Position numbers and translations under genes: made by a program. Shown here piece by piece: positions 8,701 through 18,959 of a DNA stretch of 64,000 bases; position 1 is the first letter of the stretch; each line of letters begins with the position of its first letter. The notes under the pieces were generated by a model that worked only from the letters and a program-made list of their open reading frames with translations, made no database searches and was not told the DNA's origin. The stretch lies in the NCBI RefSeq assembly GCF_051201685.1, contig NZ_CP179213.1, forward strand, positions 806,001 to 870,000, written 5' to 3'. This DNA is from Luminiphilus sp051201685 (GTDB lineage: Bacteria; Pseudomonadota; Gammaproteobacteria; Pseudomonadales; Halieaceae).

Positions 8701-10194
8701 TTAGCCTCTGTCCAGCTCTGTACGCATATCAATAATTTGCCCAATGCGGTCATTAATTTGCGCAGAAACGGTGAAATCGTTGCCCACCAGTTTTAGCGCG
8801 TAGACCAATTGTCGTTGGGCGGCATCTAAATTGCCGACCAAAATGAAATATTCGGCTCGGGATTGATGTAACCCAATAATGTTGCCGCTTAGCCCCTGCA
8901 CTTCAGCCAGTAAATACCATAGGCCGGGGTCATTGGCTTTTATTCGTGACTGGTCGATCAATACCTCCTCGGCTAAGTGCGATTGCTGGCTTTGCTGAAG
9001 GGCGTGGGCATAGGACATGGTTAAAGGATGATTCCCGGGGGATAGCTGCAAACGAGTTTGCAGCTTTTCGGCGGCCAGCTCTGGCTTGCCACTGGCGAGA
9101 GCGATTTCGGCATCGGCAATAATGTATTCAATACGTTGCTCGCTGTCTGACCAAATACCATCAAGGGCAAGGGCCGCTTCCGCAGAGCGACCGGCTTTGG
9201 TAAGCGCAAGCACCAGCCCATAAATGGCGGCTTCTCGAGACCTGGGGTTGCCCTCTAACTCGCCTTTAAATTGCGCAACCGCTTCTTCGGGGGTATCGGC
9301 CAGTGAGACAGCAACACGGGCTCGCATAAGTTGATAGTCGAGGCTCACAGGACGAATCCGTTTTGGATACTGTCGAGCGCGGTTGCGCGTGTCCGCTATT
9401 CGTTTTTCCGATAGTGGGTGTGTTCGCATGAATTCGGGCATGCGGTTCGCACTGCTGTAACGCGTCGAGGCCAGCATTCGCTCAAACATTGCCGGTGCTG
9501 CATAGGGGTCCATTCCTGCGTCATACAATATGCGTAACCCCACCCTGTCGGCCTCGGCCTCATTGGCGCGGCTGTAGCGGAGCTGTTCGTCTTGCAGGGC
9601 AGCCTGCGTGGCAGTCATGGCGGCAAGACCCGCGTCAGTACCAGCAGTCGCCGCCAATAAAATGCCAGCAAGTAATCCCGCAATGTTTATAGATGACTGG
9701 CTTTGCGCGAGTTCAACACTGCGGGAAAAGTGCCGTTGGCTCAGGTGCGCAATTTCATGGGACATAACCGTAGCGAATTCATCTTCGGTCTGTGCATAGT
9801 TGAATAAACCTGTGTGTACGCCGATGACGCCACCAGGAACCGCAAAGGCATTGATCGTTGGGTTATCAACGATAACAAATTCAAGCCTGCGGTCTTGAAG
9901 GTCGCTGTAGGTCACCAAATCAAAAACTAGCGACTCCAGATAGCTATAGAGGAGCGGATCGTTGAGTGTTGGAGCCTGTCGTCGGAAGGACTTCAACCAC
10001 CACTGCCCTAAATTATATTCATAATCAGCGGAAAATAAGCTCGTACTCGACTCCCCAAGATTGGGAATCTTTAGCCCTTCTGTAGATTGCGCCGTCACCC
10101 CTGACAATGCCAGTACGCTTGCGAGGCCCCATGCCGCGACGCGTGAGGAATAGCGTTTGAAGCGACAAGCGAGGTATTGTGTGAAAAATCCCAT
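8701..10194 (-). CDS. bepA: M48 periplasmic metalloprotease with TPR tail, BepA-like
   Basis: This 497-residue protein has an N-terminal export signal (about residues 1-36), an M48 peptidase domain with the zinc motif HEIAH at 146-150 inside MSHEIAHLSQRH, and the downstream NEAEADRVG segment giving the third ligand. The C-terminal half is alpha-helical and TPR-like. This layout and length match BepA/YfgC, a periplasmic chaperone and protease that supervises assembly of LptD and other outer-membrane proteins with the BAM complex. bamD lies at the other end of the window. It is a single gene, divergent from tusA. Confidence 0.9.
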   Translation of the reverse strand: MGFFTQYLACRFKRYSSRVAAWGLASVLALSGVTAQSTEGLKIPNLGESSTSLFSADYEYNLGQWWLKSFRRQAPTLNDPLLYSYLESLVFDLVTYSDLQDRRLEFVIVDNPTINAFAVPGGVIGVHTGLFNYAQTEDEFATVMSHEIAHLSQRHFSRSVELAQSQSSINIAGLLAGILLAATAGTDAGLAAMTATQAALQDEQLRYSRANEAEADRVGLRILYDAGMDPYAAPAMFERMLASTRYSSANRMPEFMRTHPLSEKRIADTRNRARQYPKRIRPVSLDYQLMRARVAVSLADTPEEAVAQFKGELEGNPRSREAAIYGLVLALTKAGRSAEAALALDGIWSDSEQRIEYIIADAEIALASGKPELAAEKLQTRLQLSPGNHPLTMSYAHALQQSQQSHLAEEVLIDQSRIKANDPGLWYLLAEVQGLSGNIIGLHQSRAEYFILVGNLDAAQRQLVYALKLVGNDFTVSAQINDRIGQIIDMRTELDRG

Positions 10195-10272
10195 GAACGT
10201 ATTTTATCCCAAGTCCTACTTGTTTGGTCGTATTGTCCAGTAAGAGTTCACAGGAAAATGCCCAATAGAGGC

Positions 10273-10278
10273 TATAAT
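10273..10278 (+). promoter_or_regulatory. Consensus -10 box upstream of tusA
   Basis: TATAAT occurs 30 bp before the tusA start. The nearest -35-like hexamer (TTCACA, 10247-10252) is 20 bp away, which is longer than ideal, so this is only a probable promoter. Confidence 0.4.
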
Positions 10279-10308
10279 AGCGACCATCCGTAAGAGCAGG
10301 AAATTTCC

Positions 10309-10539
10309 ATGTCTGACAAACTCATAGACGCTAGAGGCCAGAAGTGCCCCATGCCATTGTTAATGGCAAAGCGCGGCCTGAGAGACATGGCTCCAGGGGC
10401 GGTTCTTGAGCTACTTGCGACAGACCCGGGTTCCACGAAAGACTTTCAATCGCTGCATCGATTGGCGGGTCATGGCGTCGAGTCCCAAACGTTGGCAGAC
10501 GGTAGCTTTCGTCATTGCATCACCAAGGCAGCATTATGA
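10309..10539 (+). CDS. tusA: TusA/SirA-family sulfur carrier
   Basis: This 76-residue protein carries the family motif ARGQKCPMPLLMAK near its N terminus, with the persulfide-carrying Cys in CPMP. TusA hands sulfur to the TusBCDE relay for tRNA 2-thiouridine synthesis and to other acceptors. A weak Shine-Dalgarno (AGGAAA) precedes the ATG. It overlaps the following permease gene by ATGA, so the two are translationally coupled. Other members of the TusA superfamily share the fold, so the exact acceptor is unproven. Confidence 0.88.
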   Translation: MSDKLIDARGQKCPMPLLMAKRGLRDMAPGAVLELLATDPGSTKDFQSLHRLAGHGVESQTLADGSFRHCITKAAL

Positions 10540-11600
10540 TAAGTGTTTTCAGAAAGTGGTATGACAGATACCTCAGTGAGGAAGAGTCAGTTCTGTTGGT
10601 TGTCATCCTATTGGGAAGCCTCATTTTATTGGCAACCGTAGGATCCATTTTCACCCCTATTTTTGTTGCGGTGGTCGTTGCCTTCTTGATGCAAGGTGTC
10701 GCCAATCAGCTTTATACCTGGGGTTTATCAACTCGAATTGGTGTTTGGATTGCCACACTCATGTTTACCAGTGCTTTCTTTGCCTTTGTGTTGGGTCTGT
10801 TGCCGCTAGTTTGGCGACAGCTCGTCAGCCTTGCGCGAGAAGCCCCTGCCATGGTCGACCGCGGGCGGGCCACCCTATCGGTGTTGCCTGAGAAATATCC
10901 TGCGATCATTACCCAGGAGCAAATTAATCTGGCAATGAACAGTGTGCAGGGTGATTTGGCCCAGCTGGGTCAGCTTTTGGTGACAAAGGGGTTGAGCAGT
11001 ATTCCTGGCTTGCTCGCGGTGATGGTCTACATGGTGCTAATACCACTGATGGTCTTTTTCTTCCTAAAGGATCGCGAGCAGATTTTAGCTTGGTTCACCT
11101 CGTTTTTACCCGCAAAGCGGCCGATGCTGAGTCGGATTTGGTCTGAAATGAACCTTCAATTTGCTAATTATGTTCGCGGCAAGGTCATAGAGATTATTTT
11201 GGTGGGGGGCGTGAGCTATGCCGCATTTGCGTTTTTAGGACTCAATTACGCGGCACTGTTGGCCCTGCTGGTAGGTCTTTCTGTCATCATTCCTTATATT
11301 GGTGCAACGCTAGTGACCATTCCAGTTGTGGCGGTGGCCTTCTTTCAATGGGGTATAGGCCCGAGCTTTTATTGGGTTTTGGGGGCTTACGGTGTCATAC
11401 AATTACTCGACGGCAACGTGCTGGTGCCGTTGCTATTTAGCGAGGCAGTGAATCTTCATCCCGTAGCAATTATTGTCGCAGTCCTGTTTTTCGGTGGAAT
11501 CTGGGGTGTTTGGGGGGTGTTTTTTGCGATCCCTCTGGCCACTTTGGTGAGCGCTATTGTGAGTGCCTGGCCTACAGCGGTAAATGAACTAGCGACCTAA
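10536..11600 (+). CDS. perM: AI-2E/PerM family membrane permease
   Basis: About 354 residues with several hydrophobic helices: LLVVILLGSLILLATVG near the N terminus, then VALLFVA-like spans, LLAVMVYMVLIPLMVFFFLKDR in the middle and a C-terminal group containing LLALLVGLSVIIPYIGA. The IPYIGA and GNVLVPLLF signatures are typical of the AI-2E transporter (PerM) family. The substrate is unknown; members have been linked to autoinducer or ion export. The ATG at 10536 overlaps the tusA stop, and pairing of tusA with a perM-type gene is a recurring gammaproteobacterial arrangement. The start at 10536 is chosen over 10515 for this coupling. Confidence 0.88.
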   Translation: MISVFRKWYDRYLSEEESVLLVVILLGSLILLATVGSIFTPIFVAVVVAFLMQGVANQLYTWGLSTRIGVWIATLMFTSAFFAFVLGLLPLVWRQLVSLAREAPAMVDRGRATLSVLPEKYPAIITQEQINLAMNSVQGDLAQLGQLLVTKGLSSIPGLLAVMVYMVLIPLMVFFFLKDREQILAWFTSFLPAKRPMLSRIWSEMNLQFANYVRGKVIEIILVGGVSYAAFAFLGLNYAALLALLVGLSVIIPYIGATLVTIPVVAVAFFQWGIGPSFYWVLGAYGVIQLLDGNVLVPLLFSEAVNLHPVAIIVAVLFFGGIWGVWGVFFAIPLATLVSAIVSAWPTAVNELAT

Positions 11601-11647
11601 TTTACAACCTTACCTATGTGTCTGTGCGCGGCGTCCAGGAGGGACCC

Positions 11648-14551
11648 ATGAAAAACCTTTCAACGATCAATATTCGGCTACCTGTAATGGGGCTATTGCT
11701 GGGCTCTCTTTTGCTCGGTTGTTCCCAGCGCGAGGAATCTACTGACACCACAGCAGATTCTTCGATGGATTCACCTACTGTCAGTGTCATTGTGAGCCCA
11801 AACGATAGTCGGGAATATCGCTCACTGTCTTTGGCGAACGGTATCGAGGTCTTGTTGGTTTCAGATCCACAGGTAGAAAAATCGGCTGCAGCTTTGAGTG
11901 TGGGCGTGGGCCTTATGTTCGATCCCATGGACTATCAGGGTATGGCGCACTACCTCGAGCACATGTTGTTTATGGGGACTGAGGCCTTTCCTGAGGTTGA
12001 TGCTTATATGAATTTCATGAGCGAAAACGGGGGTTCTCGCAACGCCTACACTTGGCTCGATATCACAAACTACATGTTCGAAATCAAAAACAGTGCCTAC
12101 GAAGGTGCATTAGATCGCTTCTCGCATTTCTTCAAAACCCCACTGTTGGACCCCGAGTACATAGAAAAAGAAAAAAATGCCGTCAACGCAGAGTGGTCCA
12201 TGCGCCGAGAAATGGACTACTTCGGTATGTTCAAACTTGGCAGAAGTTTTCTGGGAGATCATCCAGCCAATCGCTTCTTAATCGGTAACTTAGAAAGTTT
12301 GGCGGATAAGCCGGGTTCATCGCTACATAGTGCAACGGTCGAGTTTTTCGATAAGTACTATTCCGGCAATCTTATGAAAGTGGCGATGGTGAGCGACCGT
12401 GATCTAGATCAGATGGAAGCTCTGGCTCGGCAGTATTTTGCGGACGTGCCTAATAAAGGAGTTGCCGAGCCGGTGGTGACTGAACAAATCGATATGGCCA
12501 AAGCTGCAGGCAAGCTGGTGCATTACGTTCCGCTTGAGGATCAGCGGATGTTGCAGATGGATTTTCTTATCGATGCGAATGACGATCAGTTTCGTGTGAA
12601 GCCCAATAAGTATCTGGCTTACATTTTGGGATCTGAGATGCCCAATACTCCGGCGGCTCGATTAAAGGAGCTGGGGTGGGCGAGTTCCCTTGGCGTCATG
12701 GCATCCCCCAATGGCTTGGGTAACTATGGCACCTTTAGTATTCAGGTTGATCTTACCGAAGCTGGCATGGCGCAGCGTTCAACCATTGTGGATATGGTGC
12801 TGGGCTATATTGAATTATTGCGTGCAGAGGGTGTAGACGACAGATTCGCGAGCGAGTTTGCAACGTCATTAACGAATCGATTCAGGTTCTTGGAGAAAAC
12901 TAATGACTTTGCCTATGTGTCGCAATTGGCTGAGGTTATGCAAAATTACCCGACGCTTCATGCTATCGATGCACCCTATCGCTTCGAGGGCTTTGACGTT
13001 GATGCGGTGTCCAGTGTTCTAGAGCAGCTGACTCCCCAGCGTCTGAACGTTTGGTTCGTCTCGAAGGATGAGCCCGCGACTGAAGAAATGCATTTTTATG
13101 CAGGTAAGTTCAGTGTGGAACCCCTAGAGGTGTCCACTTCCACCGAACAGATGGCATTGGCATCGGCAAACGGTTTAGCCATGCCTGCGCTAAATACCTT
13201 GCTACCCGAATCCTTTGCGGTAGATCACGCTGCTGGTCAGCCGGTAAAGGTGGTTGATACCGAGAGCGCAGAATTTTGGCTTCAAGGCAGTGCTGCGTTC
13301 CCAGAGCAGCCCAAAGGGTTTACGCAGTTACAGCTCAACACCAATGAGCAAGCCAAGAGCCCTGATGCAAGCGTGCTGTCGGCACTCTGGGTCGATCTTT
13401 ATCGGCAGCAGCAAACTACGCTGCTCACCGAGGCGTCAATTGCAGGAATGAACGCCTCGGTCTCCCCAGGTTTCGGTATTCAAATGACTTTTTCAGGATT
13501 TACCGATAAGCAGCCTGAATTGATTAAGCGATCTCTCGAGGCGTTGCGCATAGAGCCCTCTGAGGAGGAGTTTACGCAGGCAGTCGATCGCTTCACCCGG
13601 GGGCTCGAAAACTCGCGATTTGGTTTTCCCGTGCGGCAGCTGTTTCCGGCCATACGCCGATTGACGCAAACGGGAACATTTAATCAGAAAGACTTGCTGC
13701 AGGCGGCGAACGCCGCAACCTTGGCGTCACTCAGTGGGCATATTGAACAGCAGCTCAGCAGTGCTTACGTGCGGGGCTACCGCTTTGGCAATTACAGCGA
13801 AAAAGACGTTCAGTCCCTTGCTGATCTCATTGCGCGGGTGCTCCCCAACCGGTCCGGTGATAGTTACACACGCGCCGATACTTATGCGCCACAGCCGGGC
13901 AGTACGCTTGTTTACCAAGAGAGCCTTCCGGTAGAAGATTTGGGTATGGCGTATTTGTTTGCGGCGCCTACAGCGAGTATTGAAAACGTCGCTAAAGGCG
14001 AATTGCTGGCCGCACACCTATCCAACCGGGCGTTCAATCAACTGAGAACTGAGGAGCAGTTGGGATACGCCGCAGGAGGTTTTGCTACTCAGCTTGGTGA
14101 CCACCCCATGGTAGGTTTTTACATACAAACACCGGTTAAGGCGCCCATCGCAATGTTGGAACGTTTTGATCGTTATCGAACGGAGTTTGCTTCAGATTTG
14201 GAAGCTTTAGATCAGGCCGAGTTTGAAAGTATTAAAGCGGGCGTTCTGACAGATCTGACGCAACCGCCCAAGAATCTCGGGGAAGAGGCGGGTCCGTTTT
14301 TGATGGACTGGAACCGTGAACGATATGACTTTGATACCCGGACTCAGTTAATTGCAGCTGTTGAGCAAGTAACCCTTGATGCCGTACGCGATTACTACGC
14401 GCAGACCGTTATGGCAGAGGCAGCCTCACGGGTTTTGGTTCAGCTAAAGGGCACCGGTTTTGCCGATGAGCCTTTCGCTGAAATTGCCGGCGCTCAAATT
14501 GTCGAAGATGTTTCGATGTTTCATCAGAGTATGCCAATACAGCCTCGTTAA
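11648..14551 (+). CDS. M16 (insulinase/pitrilysin) family peptidase lipoprotein
   Basis: This 967-residue protein begins with a lipoprotein signal peptide (lipobox LLLGC, lipidated Cys25). The inverted zinc motif HYLEH is at 101-105, followed by the EKNAVNAEW segment with the distal Glu ligand. Length and four-domain layout match pitrilysin/insulinase enzymes, which degrade small peptides inside a closed chamber. Lipidation places it in the periplasm, anchored to a membrane. The start at 11648 has a good Shine-Dalgarno (AGGAGG, 5-nt spacing). A hairpin follows the stop. It could digest peptides released by other envelope proteases, but that is speculation. Confidence 0.93.
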   Translation: MKNLSTINIRLPVMGLLLGSLLLGCSQREESTDTTADSSMDSPTVSVIVSPNDSREYRSLSLANGIEVLLVSDPQVEKSAAALSVGVGLMFDPMDYQGMAHYLEHMLFMGTEAFPEVDAYMNFMSENGGSRNAYTWLDITNYMFEIKNSAYEGALDRFSHFFKTPLLDPEYIEKEKNAVNAEWSMRREMDYFGMFKLGRSFLGDHPANRFLIGNLESLADKPGSSLHSATVEFFDKYYSGNLMKVAMVSDRDLDQMEALARQYFADVPNKGVAEPVVTEQIDMAKAAGKLVHYVPLEDQRMLQMDFLIDANDDQFRVKPNKYLAYILGSEMPNTPAARLKELGWASSLGVMASPNGLGNYGTFSIQVDLTEAGMAQRSTIVDMVLGYIELLRAEGVDDRFASEFATSLTNRFRFLEKTNDFAYVSQLAEVMQNYPTLHAIDAPYRFEGFDVDAVSSVLEQLTPQRLNVWFVSKDEPATEEMHFYAGKFSVEPLEVSTSTEQMALASANGLAMPALNTLLPESFAVDHAAGQPVKVVDTESAEFWLQGSAAFPEQPKGFTQLQLNTNEQAKSPDASVLSALWVDLYRQQQTTLLTEASIAGMNASVSPGFGIQMTFSGFTDKQPELIKRSLEALRIEPSEEEFTQAVDRFTRGLENSRFGFPVRQLFPAIRRLTQTGTFNQKDLLQAANAATLASLSGHIEQQLSSAYVRGYRFGNYSEKDVQSLADLIARVLPNRSGDSYTRADTYAPQPGSTLVYQESLPVEDLGMAYLFAAPTASIENVAKGELLAAHLSNRAFNQLRTEEQLGYAAGGFATQLGDHPMVGFYIQTPVKAPIAMLERFDRYRTEFASDLEALDQAEFESIKAGVLTDLTQPPKNLGEEAGPFLMDWNRERYDFDTRTQLIAAVEQVTLDAVRDYYAQTVMAEAASRVLVQLKGTGFADEPFAEIAGAQIVEDVSMFHQSMPIQPR

Positions 14552-14561
14552 TGCTTTCCGC

Positions 14562-14584
14562 ACCGCCCCATGTCATGGGGCGGT
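14562..14584 (+). terminator. Hairpin after the M16 peptidase gene
   Basis: ACCGCCCCA (14562-14570) and TGGGGCGGT (14576-14584) form a perfect 9-bp stem with a 5-nt loop, 11 bp past the stop. No T tract follows, so it may be an mRNA-stabilising hairpin or an imperfect terminator. The rest of the 269-bp gap before aceE is A/T-rich and probably holds the aceE promoter, which I could not assign. Confidence 0.5.
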
Positions 14585-14820
14585 CACAACTTCCGTCGCC
14601 GTTATCGCAAAAACCGGGTATTTCGACGCATATATTATAGTTCTAAAATAGAATCCTATAGAAAAAATAGCGATTTCGTGTAATTTGTTGCTCAGATTTC
14701 CTCGGATTGATAGTTCCTTATTGGTATTTAGTGATCTAGCCATCCATTTTTTATTGGGCTGTAGTCTCGTATCTGGCTGCAACTAACCCAATTCAGGACT
14801 TTACGGATCGGAGAAAGACA

Positions 14821-17478
14821 GTGAGTGAGCAACCCATCCTAGATGTGCAGGAAAGACAAGAATGGCTCGATGCCCTCGACTCGGTTGTGCGCGAGGGCGG
14901 TGTTGCCGCTGGTGAGGCATTGATCAATGCGTTGTCTCAGCATGCTGAGAATACTGGGGTGCCCCTACCTCGAGCCATCACCACGCCATTTCGCAATACC
15001 ATCGCTCCCGCTGACGAGCGGCCTATGCCTGGCGATTTGTTTATGGAGCGGCGCATACGCTCGTTGATTCGCTGGAACGCCATGGCCATGGTCATGCGTG
15101 CCAACGATAACGACGAGGGGCTGGGGGGGCACATTTCAAGCTTTTCCTCGAGCGCAACGCTTTACGACGTGGGCATGAACTACTTTTTCCGGGGTACTGA
15201 AAACGGCCATCCCGGCGACCTTGTTTTCTACCAGGGACACAGCGCGCCGGGCATGTATGCACGATCCTTCCTCGAGGGCCATATTTCAGAAACGCAGTTG
15301 CAAAATTTTCGTCGGGAAGTCGACGGGCAGGGGCTGAGTTCGTATCCCCATCCATGGTTAATGCCTGATTACTGGCAATTTCCTACGGTGTCGATGGGCT
15401 TGGGTCCAATTCAAGCCATCTATCAGGCTCACGTGATGAAGTACCAACAAAACCGTGGGCTGGTAGATCATCGTGACAGAAAAATCTGGTGCTTTATGGG
15501 GGATGGCGAATGCGATGAGCCTGAATCACTGGGTGCCATTGCTCTCGCCGGCCGAGAAAAGTTGGGCAACCTCCACTTTGTCATTAACTGCAACCTGCAG
15601 CGCCTCGATGGTCCGGTACGAGGTAACGGTAAGATTATTCAAGAGCTTGAGGGTGTTTTTCGCGGCGCTGGATGGAATGTCATCAAGGTTATCTGGGGCA
15701 GGAAGTGGGACCCACTACTAGACCGCGATAGCTCAGGTTTATTGCAGCGACGCATGGACGAGGTATGCGACGGTGAGCTGCAAAACTTTAAGTACAACGG
15801 CGGTGCCTACACCCGCGAGCACTTCTTCGGTGAGTACCCTGAGACCCTCGAGCTGGTAAAAGACTTGAGCGATGACGAGATCATGCGCCTCAACCGGGGT
15901 GGTCACGACCCCTACAAGGTCTACGCGGCCTATGCAGCGGCTTGCGAAGAGACTACGCGCCCAACTGTCATATTGGCGATGACTGTGAAGGGGTACGGTA
16001 CTAGTGAGGCTGGGGAAGCTAGCAACGAAACGCATTCATTAAAGAAATTGGATCTCAATAGCTTAAAAGCCTTCAGAGATCGTTTTGGCATTCCGATTAG
16101 TGACCGAGAACTTAAGGACGTGCCTTTTTACCGTCCACCGTCGGACAGCCCAGAAATGCGCTACATGAAAGAGCGTCGGGGCGAGCTGGGCGGCCACATT
16201 CCTGCTAGGCGTGCGCAGTCGCAATCGTTACCCGCACCGGCCAAAAGTGCATTTGCCAGCCAGCTCAAGTCGAGTGGCAAACGCGAAATATCAACCACCA
16301 TGGCTTTCGTACGTATTTTGTCATCGCTGCTCAAGGACAAGGTTCTTGGTGAGCGTGTTGTTCCCATAGTTCCCGATGAAGCACGTACTTTTGGCATGGA
16401 GGGCATGTTTCGGCAGATGGGTATTTATTCATCGGTAGGTCAACAGTACACCCCTCACGATGCCGGCGGGATTTTGTATTACAAGGAGGATGTCACCGGG
16501 CAAATTTTGGAGGAGGGTATTAATGAGGCGGGTGCTTTTTCTGCTTGGTTGGCTGCGGCAACGTCCTACAGTGTCTCAGACTATCCTATGGTGCCCTTCT
16601 TTATTTTCTACTCCATGTTTGGCTTTCAGCGTATCGGTGATTTGGCATGGGCGGCGGGGGATAGTCAGGCTAGGGGTTTCTTAATCGGCGGGACCTCCGG
16701 ACGTACCACACTCAATGGTGAGGGCTTGCAGCACCAAGACGGGCATAGCCATCTCATGGCGGCGACGGTTCCTAACTGCGTCAGCTACGATCCCACTTAC
16801 GGCTATGAGTTGGCGGTGATCATTCAGGACGGTATGCGTCGTATGTACGAGGTCGGTGAGAATGTTTTCTATTACATCACAACGATGAACGAAAACTACC
16901 ACCACCCCGATATGCCCGAAGGTGTTGAGGAGGGCATTGTTAAAGGTGCCTATGCGCTAAAAACATCCACCATGACAAATGGGCCTCGGGTTCAGTTAAT
17001 GGGTGCGGGTACGATTTTGCGAGAGGTCGAAGCCGCGGCGGCGATGCTAGAAAAAGACTACGGTGTCGCAGCAGACGTTTGGAGTCTCACAAGCATTAAT
17101 GAGCTTGCTAGAGATGGTGCCGATGCAGTGCGGTGGAACCGCCTACACCCAATGGAAGAACCCCAGAAACCCTACATCACGAGTCTGCTTGCCAATCGCG
17201 AGGGCCCTACGGTTATCGCTACTGACTACATAAAGGCTTATTCCGAGCAATTGAGGGAATTTATTCCTGGCCCTTGTACTGTGTTGGGCACTGATGGATT
17301 TGGTCGCAGTGACACGCGCAAAAACTTGCGTCAGCACTTTGAGGTTAGCAGTGACTTTATTGTGATTGCAGCGCTTAAAGCCTTGGTCGATGAGGGGGTC
17401 CTGCAGCCTCCAGTTGTTGCCCAGGCGATTGAAGCGTTAGGTGTTGATGTTGAGAAAGTTAATCCGCGTAACGCCTAA
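14821..17478 (+). CDS. aceE: Pyruvate dehydrogenase E1, homodimeric type
   Basis: This 885-residue thiamine-diphosphate enzyme decarboxylates pyruvate and passes the acetyl group to the E2 lipoyl arm. The ThDP motif GDGECDEPES lies near residue 225-235, and the C-terminal half contains the expected transketolase-like domains (for example QDGHSHL). Length fits the gammaproteobacterial single-chain E1 of about 885-890 residues. It begins with GTG, preceded by GGAG at a suitable distance. aceF follows after 17 bp, so they form an operon; no dihydrolipoyl dehydrogenase gene follows, so E3 must be encoded elsewhere. No upstream pdhR is present. Confidence 0.97.
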   Translation: MSEQPILDVQERQEWLDALDSVVREGGVAAGEALINALSQHAENTGVPLPRAITTPFRNTIAPADERPMPGDLFMERRIRSLIRWNAMAMVMRANDNDEGLGGHISSFSSSATLYDVGMNYFFRGTENGHPGDLVFYQGHSAPGMYARSFLEGHISETQLQNFRREVDGQGLSSYPHPWLMPDYWQFPTVSMGLGPIQAIYQAHVMKYQQNRGLVDHRDRKIWCFMGDGECDEPESLGAIALAGREKLGNLHFVINCNLQRLDGPVRGNGKIIQELEGVFRGAGWNVIKVIWGRKWDPLLDRDSSGLLQRRMDEVCDGELQNFKYNGGAYTREHFFGEYPETLELVKDLSDDEIMRLNRGGHDPYKVYAAYAAACEETTRPTVILAMTVKGYGTSEAGEASNETHSLKKLDLNSLKAFRDRFGIPISDRELKDVPFYRPPSDSPEMRYMKERRGELGGHIPARRAQSQSLPAPAKSAFASQLKSSGKREISTTMAFVRILSSLLKDKVLGERVVPIVPDEARTFGMEGMFRQMGIYSSVGQQYTPHDAGGILYYKEDVTGQILEEGINEAGAFSAWLAAATSYSVSDYPMVPFFIFYSMFGFQRIGDLAWAAGDSQARGFLIGGTSGRTTLNGEGLQHQDGHSHLMAATVPNCVSYDPTYGYELAVIIQDGMRRMYEVGENVFYYITTMNENYHHPDMPEGVEEGIVKGAYALKTSTMTNGPRVQLMGAGTILREVEAAAAMLEKDYGVAADVWSLTSINELARDGADAVRWNRLHPMEEPQKPYITSLLANREGPTVIATDYIKAYSEQLREFIPGPCTVLGTDGFGRSDTRKNLRQHFEVSSDFIVIAALKALVDEGVLQPPVVAQAIEALGVDVEKVNPRNA

Positions 17479-17495
17479 GAGCAGAGGAGTCCATT

Positions 17496-18869
17496 ATGTC
17501 TGTTACCGTAATCGTTCCCGATATTGGGGGTGCCGAGGGTGCCGAGGTTGTCGAGATTTTTGTTGCTGTTGGCGACATGATTGAAGTTGACCAAAGTCTC
17601 ATTGTTGTTGAATCTGACAAAGCGTCTATGGAGATACCGGCGACGGTTGCCGGCAAAGTTTTAGAGTTAAGGGTTGCCCTAGGAGATGCGCTTTCTGAGG
17701 GCGACGCGGTCTTAGTGGTGGAAGCCGAAGCTGCTGAAGCAAACCCCCAAGGCGACGCTAATTCCGCGGGTGAGCCAGCCACGGCAGCGGCTGACGTTTC
17801 TGCGGCGTCTGAACCTTCTGAAAAACCAGCAGAAAAATCGGCAGATACACCCGAAGCTCCGGTGGACGTTGCGGCTGAATCGGCTGGCGCACCTGCGAGT
17901 CAGACCAAACCATCGCCTGCATTGGCAAGCGAAGTTCAGGCGTCTTCACAGCGTGAGACCAGAACTGAGGCAGATGTCTATGCTGGCCCGGCGGTGCGCA
18001 AATTAGCGCGAGAGTTCGGAATTGATTTATTAAAGGTCACGGGATCTGGTCGACGCGGACGAGTGCTAAAAGAAGATTTGCAGGCATTTACCCGAAAAAA
18101 TCTTCAAAAGTCAGCTGAAGAATTTACCGGCACTGGTGTGCCAGTCGTGCCTGATATCGATTTCAGTCAGTTTGGTGAGGTCACGGTTGAAGATAGGTCG
18201 CGCCTTGATCAGATGACAGCAACCAACATGTCCCGGTCATGGCTTAACGTGCCGCATGTCACGCAGTTTGAAGGGGCAGACATCACCGACCTTGAGTCAT
18301 TCCGCAAATCAATGAAGAAAGAGGCCGAGCAACTTGGCAATAAACTCACGCCCATGCCTTTTGTACTCAAGGCTTGTGCAGTGGCGCTTGCGGCGCATCC
18401 CAAAATGAAGTCTTCCCTCGCTTTGGCGGGCAAGCAGCTGGTTTACAAGCAGTACTGCCACATTGGAATGGCCGTCGATACGCCCGCGGGGTTGGTGGTT
18501 CCGGTTATCCGAGATGTCGACAAGAAAGGCATTTGGCAGCTCGCCGAGGAAATTCGCGATATGGCAACCAGGGCGCGGGAGAAAAAACTCACACCAGCCC
18601 AAATGCAAGGTGGTGTTTTTACCATAAGCAGCCTTGGCAGCATTGGCGGAGAGGGGTTTACCCCCATTGTAAATACGCCTGAAGTGGCAATTTTGGGATT
18701 GTCTCGTGCTGAGATTAAACCGGTATGGGATGGTGAATCGTTTTTACCAAGGCAAATTTTGCCGCTGTCGCTGTCCTACGATCATCGCGTTGTAAACGGG
18801 GGAGATGCGGGACGTTTCCTGACCGACTTGGCTGCGTTATTGTCAGACGTACGACGGATCATTCTATAG
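17496..18869 (+). CDS. aceF: Dihydrolipoyl acetyltransferase (pyruvate dehydrogenase E2)
   Basis: This 457-residue protein carries one lipoyl domain (lipoyl-Lys in ESDKASMEIP, near residue 45). A long Ala/Pro/Glu-rich flexible linker follows at about 80-160. Next comes an E3/E1-binding domain (AGPAVRKLAREFGIDLLKV) and the catalytic acyltransferase domain ending with SYDHRVVNGGDAGRF, where His and the nearby Asn-Gly form the active-site motif of this E2 subgroup. The enterobacterial enzyme has three lipoyl domains, so this is a short single-lipoyl version. It lies 17 bp downstream of aceE, with a Shine-Dalgarno-like AGAGGAG before the ATG. Confidence 0.96.
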   Translation: MSVTVIVPDIGGAEGAEVVEIFVAVGDMIEVDQSLIVVESDKASMEIPATVAGKVLELRVALGDALSEGDAVLVVEAEAAEANPQGDANSAGEPATAAADVSAASEPSEKPAEKSADTPEAPVDVAAESAGAPASQTKPSPALASEVQASSQRETRTEADVYAGPAVRKLAREFGIDLLKVTGSGRRGRVLKEDLQAFTRKNLQKSAEEFTGTGVPVVPDIDFSQFGEVTVEDRSRLDQMTATNMSRSWLNVPHVTQFEGADITDLESFRKSMKKEAEQLGNKLTPMPFVLKACAVALAAHPKMKSSLALAGKQLVYKQYCHIGMAVDTPAGLVVPVIRDVDKKGIWQLAEEIRDMATRAREKKLTPAQMQGGVFTISSLGSIGGEGFTPIVNTPEVAILGLSRAEIKPVWDGESFLPRQILPLSLSYDHRVVNGGDAGRFLTDLAALLSDVRRIIL

Positions 18870-18959
18870 GCGGTGGCAGACTTCCCTACTATGTGACATG
18901 TTAGACTCTGCGATCTACCCAACTGTCTTGTCGACGCCTGCTAGGCTTTCGGAGCATCC

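Noticed and set aside
10513..10539. Start of the PerM-like gene at 10515
   Set aside because: The ATGA overlap at 10536 and the family N terminus favour the shorter start.
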